Part shown: one piece after another, positions 9,683 through 17,543 of the stretch
How the letters are laid out: the number at the start of each line of letters is the position of its first letter
How positions within the stretch are numbered: position 1 is the stretch's first letter
From: Litchfieldia salsa
GTDB taxonomy: Bacteria > Bacillota > Bacilli > Bacillales > Bacillaceae_L
Length of the DNA: 64,000 nucleotides
Assembly: GCF_900104555.1 (NCBI RefSeq)
Contig: NZ_FNJU01000005.1
Span: 214,075 to 278,074 of the forward strand
Direction of reading: 5' to 3'
The notes under the pieces: generated by a model
Databases searched by the model: none
What the model was told of the DNA's origin: nothing
What the model saw: the letters and a program-made list of their open reading frames with translations, nothing else
Made by a program: the position numbers and the translations under genes

Positions 9683-10639
9683 ATGACTTATCTCTTGTTG
9701 TTAGTAGGATTTGCTCTTTTAATTAAAGGAGCTGATTACTTTGTAGAAGGGGCTTCAACAATAGCACAAACTTTGAGGGTTTCACCAATGTTAATAGGCT
9801 TGACAATTGTAGCCTTTGGTACGAGTGCACCGGAAGCATCAGTCAGTTTTATTGCAGCTCTCGAAGGAAACAGTGATGTAGCTATTGGAAATGTCGTTGG
9901 AAGCAACATTTTTAATACAACCTTCATTTTAGGAGCCACAGCCATCGTTTTCCCACTGGCTGTTCAGAGCGATACAATACGAAAGGAAATCCCATTTGCT
10001 TTGTTGGGAGCCATTTCGTTACTAATCCTAATTAGTGATGTACAACTTCAATTCTCAGAGGTGAATTTGATAACGAGAACTGAAGGTATCCTTCTACTAC
10101 TTTTCTTTGTAATATTTCTATACTATGTATTTGAGATGGCAAGGAATAATCGAAATACGCAAGAAGAGGTTCCCACTGACACGATTAATGTATCATGGAT
10201 AAAAAACCTTATATTCACTATTGGTGGTCTGGCAGGCATCGTGTTTGGAGGTAGTCTTGTAGTTGAGAATAGTATCGATATAGCTCTTTCACTTGGAATG
10301 AGTGAAACACTTGTTGGTTTAACTATAGTCGCTGTAGGCACATCATTGCCTGAGTTGGTAACTTCTATTACGGCAGCCTTAAAGAAACAGACTGAAATTG
10401 CTTTAGGTAATATTGTTGGGAGTAATATATTCAATATCTTTTTTATCTTAGGCGCTTCAGCTACTATCCATCCATTAGCTGTTGATCCAAAAATATTCAT
10501 GGATATTTGGCTTATGATCTTTGTAACATTTTTATTACTAATCCTATCAAGAACCCAACACAAGATATCAAAGATAGAAGGTGTAATTCTAGCCATTATT
10601 TATATTATTTACGTCACCTTTATTATTTTACGAAATTAG
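9683..10639 (+). CDS. Calcium/sodium antiporter, CaCA superfamily (YrbG-like)
   Basis: Inner-membrane exchanger of 318 residues with ten predicted helices in two inverted halves. The alpha-1 repeat carries GTSAPE and GNVVGSNIFN; the alpha-2 repeat carries GTSLPE and GNIVGSNIFN. These hold the acidic and asparagine residues that bind Na+ and Ca2+ in the family. A hydrophilic loop of about 30 residues joins the halves. The ribosome binding site GAAAGGGG is well placed. The ion specificity (Ca2+ versus K+-dependent exchange) cannot be told from sequence. Confidence 0.88.
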   Translation: MTYLLLLVGFALLIKGADYFVEGASTIAQTLRVSPMLIGLTIVAFGTSAPEASVSFIAALEGNSDVAIGNVVGSNIFNTTFILGATAIVFPLAVQSDTIRKEIPFALLGAISLLILISDVQLQFSEVNLITRTEGILLLLFFVIFLYYVFEMARNNRNTQEEVPTDTINVSWIKNLIFTIGGLAGIVFGGSLVVENSIDIALSLGMSETLVGLTIVAVGTSLPELVTSITAALKKQTEIALGNIVGSNIFNIFFILGASATIHPLAVDPKIFMDIWLMIFVTFLLLILSRTQHKISKIEGVILAIIYIIYVTFIILRN

Positions 10640-10691
10640 ATGTAACAGAACATAATTAACATTTATCAATCCAATGGAGGACAGTAAAATT

Positions 10692-11264
10692 ATGATCATT
10701 TTTTATGGGTTTATAAGAGAATTTAATCATTTTAATAAAGATATGATTGCCCTTCAACATATAAAAAATGATCTAAATACAATTGGATACTGGTTCACTT
10801 CTGATATGCATTCGGCAAAACCCTATGCAATCGGAACTGAAACAGTGTTCGAAAAATCAGATACGGAGTTTTGGGAAGACGGAGAACCTAAAGTAGTTCA
10901 AATTGATAAAAAAGTTCATGGTTTTGTATATAAGGTTTTTATTAATGAGCCAAATCTCAAGGTTTACCAATCGGATTCAGTGGATTCAGTGGATTCACTT
11001 GATTTATTTATGCAGGAACGTGACAAATATTGTGATTATTTAGGAGCAAATAAAAGAAATCTTACCTGGAAGGATAAAGCAATCCTTTTAAATAAAGAAG
11101 AAGCAAATATGAAATTTCGCAAATCTCTTTTAACTCAAGGATACGAGGGTTTTATAATCCGAAGCACTAAACAACACAACAATGTTACAGATTTATATTG
11201 TATTTTTTCAGAGGATTTCCTCCAAATTGTAGATGTTCTGTCAGCAGATGACATACAGTCCTAA
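10692..11264 (+). CDS. Hypothetical protein, possibly ADP-ribosyltransferase-like fold
   Basis: A 190-residue soluble protein. GGAGG lies 11 bases before the ATG at 10692; an in-frame ATG 18 bases upstream overlaps that ribosome binding site and is rejected. The pattern GYWFTSDMHSAKPYA (near 33-47), then a beta strand VHGFVYKVFI, and late GYEGFIIRS, resembles the glycine-Tyr / alternating-strand / GYDGhhh layout of ART-fold domains found in polyvalent phage proteins. That is a pattern judgement, not a search result. A 9-bp direct repeat gives DSVDSVDSLD near residues 96-105. There is no signal peptide. It follows the antiporter gene by 52 bases and may be cotranscribed with it. Confidence 0.6.
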   Translation: MIIFYGFIREFNHFNKDMIALQHIKNDLNTIGYWFTSDMHSAKPYAIGTETVFEKSDTEFWEDGEPKVVQIDKKVHGFVYKVFINEPNLKVYQSDSVDSVDSLDLFMQERDKYCDYLGANKRNLTWKDKAILLNKEEANMKFRKSLLTQGYEGFIIRSTKQHNNVTDLYCIFSEDFLQIVDVLSADDIQS

Positions 11265-11616
11265 TAATCGGCCCATAACTTAATATAATTATTACAAACT
11301 ATACAAGAAATTAATAAAGATTTTCCAAAAAACGAATATAATCTACTCTTCATCCCTCCCATTTTACCTAGATATTTGGGTTACAGATTCCAATTTGATT
11401 ACTCGATGTAAGTAATCATGACTATTTCTTACAACTATCCCTCCTTCTTATTTTTATATAAGTCCATCTATATAACTATTTTTAATATTAACACTATTTT
11501 AATAGTGTATTCATTTGCAATTAATCTTCATTTTTTATCCTATTCAATAGATTGACTTTAATTCTTTTTACAACAACCTAGTACTAGTAAACTATTTAAT
11601 TTCAGGAGGCAAATCA
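11265..11616 (+). other. Intergenic region upstream of the phoX-tat operon
   Basis: AT-rich 350-bp gap with no supported gene. It holds an 8+2+8 perfect palindrome (11491-11508) and precedes a good ribosome binding site (CAGGAGG) for the Tat substrate gene. Nothing else was recognised. Confidence 0.6.
11491..11508. promoter_or_regulatory. Palindromic operator candidate upstream of phoX-tatAC
   Basis: ACACTATT-TT-AATAGTGT is a perfect 18-bp inverted repeat about 110 bases before the start codon. Overlapping it are two TTAACA/TTAATA hexamers 11 bp apart (11488 and 11499), a spacing like that in PhoP boxes. The regulator is not known. Confidence 0.4.
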
Positions 11617-13050
11617 ATGGAAAAGGAAAAGAACGGTTTAAACAGAAGAGATTTTTTAAAGGTTGGTGGAATGAGTACACTTGCACTGACTTTAGGTACT
11701 ACAGGTCTTTTATCTGTAGGTGGACAAGCTACTGCTCTAGCAGCTGGTAAAGGAAATAATCCAACTAGCGGTTTTGGCGGTTATGGTCCTCTAGTTCCAG
11801 ATCCAAATGGAATCCTTGATCTTCCAAGAGGCTTCCATTACAAGATTATTTCCAGAGAAGGCAACCTGATGACAGATGGAAGTCTAATCCCTGGAGCTTT
11901 TGATGGAATGGCGGCATTTGAAGGGCCTAACAATACAACGGTTCTTGTTCGTAATCATGAATTATCAGGAGGTCCAGCATTTGGAAAAAACCCTTATGAT
12001 GCGAATGCTAAAGGTGGTACAACAGCTCTAGTAGTAGGAGCAAATCGCGAAGTAATTAAAGAATATGTTACCTCTTCAGGTACAATTCGAAATTGTGCTG
12101 GTGGAGCAACACCTTGGGGTACTTGGCTAACTTGCGAAGAAAACCGTTCAGAGGGTCATGGATATGTTTTTGAAGTAGATCCTCAACAACCGGAAAACGA
12201 GTTATCAAAAACTCCAATCAAGGAGATGGGACGTTTCGCTCACGAGGCTTGTGCAATCGATCCTTCAACAGGCTATGTATATCTAACTGAAGATGCAAGT
12301 CCAAGTTATTTGTACCGCTTTATCCCTAATGATGTTAGTCAAACAACAGGTTCGTTACAAAAAGGCGGCACGCTTTATGCTGCAGCAATTGAAGCAGTAA
12401 CAGATCCAGCAGCAAGTACATTTAAGACAGGACAAACATTTAAGATTGTATGGAAGCAAGTAGATCCTCATTGGTGTCGTGAAGAAGCTGATGCTCAAAA
12501 CTGTATTAAGTTCTCAAGACTTGAGGGAGCATTTTTCCAAGAAGGTGTATTCTGGTTTGATGATACCTCTGCTGGTGACAAGAAACTTGGACGAGTTTAT
12601 CGTTATGTGCCTCACACTAATACGCTGGAGCTTTTCTATGAAGGAAATGATGCACAACAAATGGAATATCCTGATAATATCTGCTGTACTCCTTGGGGTG
12701 ATTTGTGGTATGCAGAAGATGGTTCTGGGCAAGATCGCATTATGGGTATAACTCCAGAAGGCAATGTTTATCCTTTTGCTGCCAACCGTTTAAGCAATTC
12801 TGAACTGGCAGGTCCAACATTCTCACCAGATGGAAACACACTTTTTGTTAACATTCAAAGTCCTGGTAAGACATTTGCTATTTGGGGACCGTTCGCACGC
12901 AGAAACGCAGCACGTGCAAGGGAAATGTCTTTTGCTGCACCAAAAAATCTTGCACCACAAATTTCGGAACAAACAGCTAAGGTCGCAGAAGCGCAGGGGA
13001 TGTCCGTGTTAGAAGCGGCAGCATTTGAGCGCCACGGTATAAATCTATAA
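11617..13050 (+). CDS. PhoX-like (DUF839) Tat-exported phosphatase-family protein
   Basis: 477 residues. The N-terminus NRRDFLKVGGMS followed by a hydrophobic stretch and ALAAG is a canonical twin-arginine signal peptide with a signal peptidase site near residue 42. The mature part has the PhoX/DUF839 beta-propeller motifs, e.g. VRNHELSGG, GTWLTCEEN, GRFAHEA, YLTEDA and FSPDG. PhoX enzymes are calcium/iron alkaline phosphatases acting outside the membrane; the activity here is inferred. The gene heads a cluster with dedicated tatA and tatC, as phoD does with tatAd-tatCd in B. subtilis, so it is probably the cognate substrate. Confidence 0.88.
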   Translation: MEKEKNGLNRRDFLKVGGMSTLALTLGTTGLLSVGGQATALAAGKGNNPTSGFGGYGPLVPDPNGILDLPRGFHYKIISREGNLMTDGSLIPGAFDGMAAFEGPNNTTVLVRNHELSGGPAFGKNPYDANAKGGTTALVVGANREVIKEYVTSSGTIRNCAGGATPWGTWLTCEENRSEGHGYVFEVDPQQPENELSKTPIKEMGRFAHEACAIDPSTGYVYLTEDASPSYLYRFIPNDVSQTTGSLQKGGTLYAAAIEAVTDPAASTFKTGQTFKIVWKQVDPHWCREEADAQNCIKFSRLEGAFFQEGVFWFDDTSAGDKKLGRVYRYVPHTNTLELFYEGNDAQQMEYPDNICCTPWGDLWYAEDGSGQDRIMGITPEGNVYPFAANRLSNSELAGPTFSPDGNTLFVNIQSPGKTFAIWGPFARRNAARAREMSFAAPKNLAPQISEQTAKVAEAQGMSVLEAAAFERHGINL

Positions 13051-13078
13051 TCATCTCACATCATAAGGAGGTTCAAAC

Positions 13079-13306
13079 ATGCTTCAAAACATTGGAATTC
13101 CTGGTCTAATTCTATTATTAGTCCTAGCTCTTATTATATTTGGTCCTTCAAAACTACCTGAAATAGGACGAGCATTCGGTACAACTTTAAAAGAATTTAA
13201 AAAAGCAACACGTGAATTAGTTAGTGGTGATGATAACCCACAGAAAACAGAAGAAAAAAGTACCTTGCACACAATTGATCAAGCTAACAAAAAAACAGGA
13301 AGCTAA
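13079..13306 (+). CDS. tatA: TatA: twin-arginine translocase pore subunit
   Basis: 75 residues. One N-terminal transmembrane helix (about 5-23) is followed by the hinge [10 protein letters not shown] and an amphipathic helix rich in lysine, then a short polar tail. Such proteins oligomerise to form the Tat pore. A strong AAGGAGG site precedes it, 28 bases after the PhoX-like gene. A hairpin with four T residues lies between it and tatC and may lower tatC expression. Confidence 0.93.
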   Translation: MLQNIGIPGLILLLVLALIIFGPSKLPEIGRAFGTTLKEFKKATRELVSGDDNPQKTEEKSTLHTIDQANKKTGS

Positions 13307-13312
13307 CTAACA

Positions 13313-13350
13313 GATAGATGTAGGTAGGCCTAATCCTACTTACATCTATC
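13313..13350 (+). terminator. Hairpin with short T-run between tatA and tatC
   Basis: Arms GATAGATGTAGGTAGG and CCTACTTACATCTATC form a 16-bp stem with one G-T pair and a 6-nt loop, followed by TTTT. It looks like a partial terminator or mRNA-processing hairpin that would make tatA transcripts more abundant than tatC. Confidence 0.6.
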
Positions 13351-13376
13351 TTTTCTATTGAAAGGAGGGTCTCTAA

Positions 13377-14105
13377 ATGGAAAAAGAAACCATGCAACTT
13401 ACTGACCATTTAGCAGAATTACGCAAAAGACTTATTATTACATTACTTACTTTTATAGTAGCTTTGATAGGATCTTTAGTTTTTGTTGGAGATCTCTATC
13501 ATTATTTAGTAAGAGATTTAGATGGAAAACTAGCCTTACTAGGTCCAGGGGATATTCTATGGGTTTATATGGTCATTGCTAGTGTATTTGCAGTTGCCTT
13601 TACGATACCTATAGCTGCCTATCAAGTTTGGAGTTTCATAAAACCTGCTTTATCAAATGAAGAACAACGAGCAACCCTAATGTTTATTCCAGGATTATTT
13701 ATTTTATTTATAATAGGTATTTCATTTGGTTACTTTGTTCTTTTTCCACTAGTGCTCTCTTTTTTACTTGAAATAGCTGGAGATCAATTTCAAACCTTCT
13801 TCACAGCAGAAAAGTATTTCCAATTCATGCTTCACCTAACACTCCCATTCGGGTTTTTGTTCGAGATGCCAGCAGTTGTCATGTTCCTTACTAGACTAGG
13901 GATTGTAACTCCACAAAAACTTATAAAAGGAAGGAAGATTGCATACTTCTTGCTTGTTGCCATCTCTGTATTAATTACACCACCTGACTTAATTTCGGAT
14001 GTATTAGTCATCATCCCTTTGTTCATCTTGTATGAAATAAGTATTTCTCTTAGCAAGGTCGTTTATAAAAAACGAGTTTCTTCAGAAGCTGCTGCTGTTG
14101 CATAA
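13377..14105 (+). CDS. tatC: TatC: twin-arginine translocase receptor subunit
   Basis: 242 residues with six transmembrane helices. The N-terminal motif LTDHLAELRKRL is the conserved signal-peptide-binding segment, and FGFLFEMP in the third periplasmic/cytoplasmic region carries the invariant glutamate. The ribosome binding site AAAGGAGGG is strong. It forms a minimal TatA-TatC translocase with the preceding gene. Confidence 0.93.
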   Translation: MEKETMQLTDHLAELRKRLIITLLTFIVALIGSLVFVGDLYHYLVRDLDGKLALLGPGDILWVYMVIASVFAVAFTIPIAAYQVWSFIKPALSNEEQRATLMFIPGLFILFIIGISFGYFVLFPLVLSFLLEIAGDQFQTFFTAEKYFQFMLHLTLPFGFLFEMPAVVMFLTRLGIVTPQKLIKGRKIAYFLLVAISVLITPPDLISDVLVIIPLFILYEISISLSKVVYKKRVSSEAAAVA

Positions 14106-14117
14106 GAAGGAGAAAAT

Positions 14118-14150
14118 AGAATGAGCCAAATTTGAAATTTGGCTCATTCT
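14118..14150 (+). terminator. Terminator after tatC, between convergent genes
   Basis: A 15-bp stem (arms AGAATGAGCCAAA / TTTGGCTCATTCT) with a 3-nt loop lies between the tatC stop and the end of the convergent acetyltransferase gene. The T-rich tails on either side are weak but serve both directions. Confidence 0.75.
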
Positions 14151-14159
14151 CCCTTTCGT

Positions 14160-14675
14160 TTAGACGGTCCACTCTTCTTCTAAGATTGCATAGAAATACT
14201 CATCCCACCAATCGTCTCCTCGTGGAATACACTTCTTAAAAAGTCCTTCTCTTCTCATTCCCACCTTTTCCATAATTCGATATGATGCAATGTTTTCAGG
14301 CTGACAGGTTGCAATAATTCTATGTAATTTCAAAGTCTCAAATCCATACTTCAAAACTGAACGTGCAGCTTCAGATGCATATCCTTTATTATAATATTTC
14401 GGATTAAACACCCAACCAATTTCATATGTATGATCTCCAAAAACCTTATGGAAGACAATATGACCAATCAAAGTCTGATCTGTCTTTAATAACACAGGGA
14501 AGTGCTTCGCCTTTTCACCAATATTTTCAGTTACAAATTCCTGTGCACTTTCCTTAGAAAAAATACCTTCAGGTATATATTTCATAACAGTAGCATCATT
14601 AGTATATTCATAGACACTTTCCCAATCATCATGTTGAAAATTACGTACTATTAATCTTTCAGTCGATATGTTCAT
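14160..14675 (-). CDS. GNAT family N-acetyltransferase (RimJ/RimL-like)
   Basis: 171 residues. It opens with STERLIVRNFQHDDWESV, the usual start of RimJ/RimL-type acetyltransferases, and has the acetyl-CoA loop region EIGWVFNPKYYNKGYASEAA followed by LHRIIATCQPENIASYRIMEKVGM. These proteins acetylate the N-terminus of ribosomal proteins or small molecules; the target here cannot be read from sequence. It is transcribed alone toward tatC. Confidence 0.88.
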   Translation of the reverse strand: MNISTERLIVRNFQHDDWESVYEYTNDATVMKYIPEGIFSKESAQEFVTENIGEKAKHFPVLLKTDQTLIGHIVFHKVFGDHTYEIGWVFNPKYYNKGYASEAARSVLKYGFETLKLHRIIATCQPENIASYRIMEKVGMRREGLFKKCIPRGDDWWDEYFYAILEEEWTV

Positions 14676-14859
14676 TTGGTTTCCCCCATAAGCTGATACT
14701 CTTAATTGCCTTTATACAGTCGAAGTATAAAAGGATAATAACATCTAGGTGAAAGAATCTCTAAACTAATAATGATTTTATAAATTCTATTGATCGTTAC
14801 TAATTCCTCCTATTTGAAAGAAATTTTCTTAATACAGGCTATATTCCATATTGTATTAG

Positions 14860-15025
14860 GCTGTTTTCGTATAGATTGTTGCTTTTAAAGCCGCAGGCGA
14901 ATACACTCCGCGTCCGGCGGGTGACCAGTGAGCCTCCTCGTCGCTGAATCTCCTTTGGTGTATCACTTTGGCCACTGGTCCCGCAGGAGTCTACGTGTAT
15001 TCAGCCTGCTTGTAACTACCATTTC
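14860..15025 (+). repeat. Intergenic inverted-repeat element, family A copy 1
   Basis: About 165 bp with complementary ends (GCAGGCGAATACACT... and ...GTGTATTCAGCCTGC) and inner blocks such as GGTGACCAGTGAGCC and GCCACTGGTCCCGCAGG. The same element occurs at about 40245-40360 (internally deleted) and 46352-46516 (opposite orientation). It encodes no protein and looks like a MITE or long-hairpin repeat. Confidence 0.85.
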
Positions 15026-15065
15026 AGTTATATGTCTATGTCTATCTGTTTTCACCTCCTAACAC

Positions 15066-15104
15066 AATAAAAATAGCATACCAATCAATATCCAATTGGT
15101 ATGC
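15066..15104 (-). terminator. Terminator after the HAD gene
   Basis: GCATACCAAT / ATTGGTATGC stem with a 9-nt loop; on the minus strand it is followed by TATTTTTATT. Confidence 0.8.
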
Positions 15105-15154
15105 GATGGTTGTTTTATTTGGCTAAGTATTAACTAACAAAAGGTGAATGATTA

Positions 15155-16018
15155 TTATTCTATCTTAATCTTTCTAAGAAACTCAATTCGTTGTTGCTTC
15201 CTAAAATGCTCTTTAATCATATAAGAAACACCGTGCTGATTATTTGATCTAGTTACCCAATCTGCCGCTTTCTTTAATTCATTTGGAGCATTCCACATCG
15301 CAACACCAAGTCCAACTGATTCAATCATTTCCTGATCATCCATTGAATCACCAATTGCTACAGTTTGCTCTAATGGGATTCCAACATGATTACATAAATT
15401 CTTTAACCCGTTAATCTTTGAAACACCTTTTGGGACAATCTCAAGCTTGCGGTTATCAATTTTATTTAACTTTAAATCATGAAAATTCTCCTTTAATAAT
15501 TGAACGGCTTGCTCAAGTTCAGATTCATTTCCAAAGTACACCTCTATCTTTTGAGGATCTAATGGATTATCTCTTAAATAATCACCTAAGGAAGTAACGA
15601 ATTGCATTGGATAAAATAATGGATCACCTGAACCGAATACAGCTTTGGAAATTAAATTCCTTGGCATTCTAAGACGGTTTCCGACTGAGAATCTCTCATG
15701 AACTAAACGAATATTACATTTATAGTTCTCCAGAATTTGAACCAAGTTAAAGGCTCTTTCCTCAGAGAATCTTTTTTCCATCATAGGTTCATCCAAGTTT
15801 GAGCTAATAAAGGCCCCACTATGGGTAATTAACAATGAGTCTAACTTTAATGCTTTTGCCACTTTTTTAGCAGATAAAAAGTGCCTATTGGTTACTAAGG
15901 TTACATAGACTCCCTTATTTTGAACATATTCAATCGCTTCCTTTGTTCCACTCTGAATACGACCATTAGGACGTAATAACGTACCATCGATATTAATTGC
16001 AAGTAATTTGTAACTCAA
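15155..16018 (-). CDS. yhaX: Cof-type HAD superfamily protein (YhaX-like) lacking the nucleophilic Asp
   Basis: 287 residues from a TTG start at 16018, chosen because AAGGGGG lies seven bases upstream and the protein then begins SYKLLAINIDGT. Cof-type fold: motif II VTNR, motif III lysine in PKGVSK, motif IV GDSMDDQEM. Motif I reads INIDGT where active phosphatases have DxDGT: the first Asp, the phosphoryl acceptor, is Asn in the DNA (AAT). Other motifs are intact, so the protein may bind a ligand without hydrolysing it, or the change may be typical of this subfamily. Position matches yhaX of B. subtilis. Confidence 0.82.
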   Translation of the reverse strand: MSYKLLAINIDGTLLRPNGRIQSGTKEAIEYVQNKGVYVTLVTNRHFLSAKKVAKALKLDSLLITHSGAFISSNLDEPMMEKRFSEERAFNLVQILENYKCNIRLVHERFSVGNRLRMPRNLISKAVFGSGDPLFYPMQFVTSLGDYLRDNPLDPQKIEVYFGNESELEQAVQLLKENFHDLKLNKIDNRKLEIVPKGVSKINGLKNLCNHVGIPLEQTVAIGDSMDDQEMIESVGLGVAMWNAPNELKKAADWVTRSNNQHGVSYMIKEHFRKQQRIEFLRKIKIE

Positions 16019-16123
16019 CTGAAGTCCCCCTTGTCTGTGATGTAGCTTGCCCTTAACTATGGATATGAACATATATACATCAATAGAACAGCAGACTGGT
16101 TACGAATTAAAAATTTCTATTTT

Positions 16124-16242
16124 AAGAAAAGCGCAAGCGCCTTGGTCAGCCTCAGGCAGGCATAAGGCGAATCACGCAGGAAATCTTGTTTTCCGTAGTG
16201 ATTCGACTTATGACCCCGAGGGGTAGGCGCTGGAGCTAGACA
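16124..16242 (+). repeat. Intergenic hairpin repeat, family B copy 1
   Basis: About 119 bp beginning AAGAAAAGCGCAAGCGCC and ending GGCGCTGGAGCTAGACA. The ends pair (GCGCC/GGCGC), and an inner stem pairs ATAAGGCGAATCAC with GTGATTCGACTTAT around a variable loop. A second copy with a different loop lies at 24151-24277 and a half copy at 24280-24325. Confidence 0.85.
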
Positions 16243-16288
16243 CCAAAACTAAGTTCGAAATTTTATTCTATCTTACCTTTGGAACAGA

Positions 16289-16328
16289 AAAGTGCCAGGC
16301 ACCACAACTTAGTGGTGCCTGGCACTTT
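16289..16328 (-). terminator. Terminator-like GTGCCAGGCAC hairpin after yheA
   Basis: A 15-bp perfect stem (AGTGCCAGGCACCAC / GTGGTGCCTGGCACT) with a 6-nt loop, 18 bases beyond the yheA stop; TTTTCTG follows on the minus strand. A related imperfect hairpin is at 30021-30082. Confidence 0.75.
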
Positions 16329-16345
16329 GTACAGCCTTATATGTA

Positions 16346-16699
16346 TTACTGTTCCATACTTCCGTATAGTTCCTCTAAAGGCTTCATAATGATTTTATTT
16401 AATTCTCCAATTAACATACTCATACGTTGTTCGTTTTCCATCAGCTTTGAAATAGAAGCATGTTGTTGCACTAAACCAACCATTTGCTGTGCTTTCTCTA
16501 CTTCTTCTTGGGAAATTTCTTCACCCATCATTTGTTTTTGCTGAAGCTGCATTTGAACATCACGGAAATTTTCAAACATTGTTTTCGCAGCAGGATCTGT
16601 GTTAACCTCAGAATAACTTTGTTGTAGTGATTTAAACTCATCACTTTCACGAATCGCTTTTTCAAGATCATAGGCTACATCATATAAATTAACTGCCAT
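16346..16699 (-). CDS. yheA: YheA: YlbF/YmcA-family small helical protein
   Basis: 117 residues, all alpha helical, Gln/Glu/Met-rich. VNLYDVAYDLEKAIRESDEFKSL followed by F.NFRDVQMQLQQKQMMGEEIS is diagnostic for the YlbF family (UPF0342). Relatives YlbF and YmcA act in a complex affecting RNase Y and developmental pathways; YheA itself has no settled role. A strong ribosome binding site (AGGAGGAAGATAC) precedes it. Position next to yheB matches B. subtilis. Confidence 0.9.
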   Translation of the reverse strand: MAVNLYDVAYDLEKAIRESDEFKSLQQSYSEVNTDPAAKTMFENFRDVQMQLQQKQMMGEEISQEEVEKAQQMVGLVQQHASISKLMENEQRMSMLIGELNKIIMKPLEELYGSMEQ

Positions 16700-17543
16700 T
16701 GTATCTTCCTCCTAACATTCATTTCCATTATAAATTGGATACTCCCCAACTATAACAGAGTATTTAACAAAATTCAGCTAAAGACCTTTTTTCTTTCTAG
16801 ATGGGTTACTAAATATCTTTAACTAGACTGTAAACATTGTAAGGGATCTCTCCTAGTACAAGACTTCAGCATATTTGTGCTGATTTTGTCCAATAGGATG
16901 TCTCTATCAGACATAACTCATGGACTGAGCATAGATTCTGTCCAATAAAATGCCTCTATTAGACATAACTCATGGATTGAGCATAGATTCTGTCCAATAG
17001 GATACCTCTATCGGACATAACTCATGAACTGAGCATAGATTTTGTCCAATAGGATGTCTCTATCGGACATAACTCACTTCCCAAGACTAGATTTTGTCCA
17101 ATAGGATGCCTCTATCGGACATAACTTACTTCCCAAGATTAGATTTTGTCCAATAGGATGCCTCTATCGGACATAACTTACTTCCCAAGACTAGATTTTG
17201 TCCAATAGGATGCCTCTATCGGACATAACTCACTTCCCAAGACTAGATTCTGTCCAATAGGATGCCTCTATCGGACATAACCCACTTCCCAAGACTAGAT
17301 TCTGTCCAATAGGATGCCTCTATCGAACATAACTCACTTCCCAAGACTAGATTCTGTCCAATAGGATGCCTCTATCGGAAATAACTCATGAACTTAGCAT
17401 AGATTCTGTCCAATAGGATGCCTCTATCAGACATAACTCACTTCCCAAGACTAGATTCTGTCCGATAAGATCCCCCCATAAACAATAAGCGAGGGTTAAA
17501 ATTGTCCTTTAGTATCAACCCAACTTTATATCTAGCCAACGGC
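16700..17543. other. Intergenic region occupied by a tandem hairpin array
   Basis: No gene. It contains the yheA promoter region at its left end, then the 52-bp array (16887-17483) described separately, ending just after yheB. Confidence 0.7.
16887..17483. repeat. Tandem array 1: 12 units of exactly 52 bp, each with a hairpin
   Basis: TGTCC begins at 16887, 16939, 16991 and every 52 bp to 17459. Each unit has a 25-nt imperfect hairpin (arms GTCCAATAG and CTATCGGAC, 7-nt loop GATGCCT) and a 27-nt linker starting ATAACT. Two linker types exist: CATGAACTGAGCATAG in units 1-3 and 10, and CACTTCCCAAGACTAG in the rest. The last unit is degenerate. No reading frame, no T-run after hairpins. Both hairpin and linker repeat, so this is not CRISPR. 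Confidence 0.95.

Larger units (their letters stand above)
14676..15154. other. Intergenic region with repeat copy and terminator
   Basis: Holds the acetyltransferase promoter region, one copy of the GCAGGCTGAATACAC-type inverted-repeat element and the terminator of the HAD gene. No gene was found. Confidence 0.6.

Noticed and set aside
16887..17483. CRISPR array
   Set aside because: Both hairpin and linker are repeated, so there are no unique spacers, and no cas genes are in the window.
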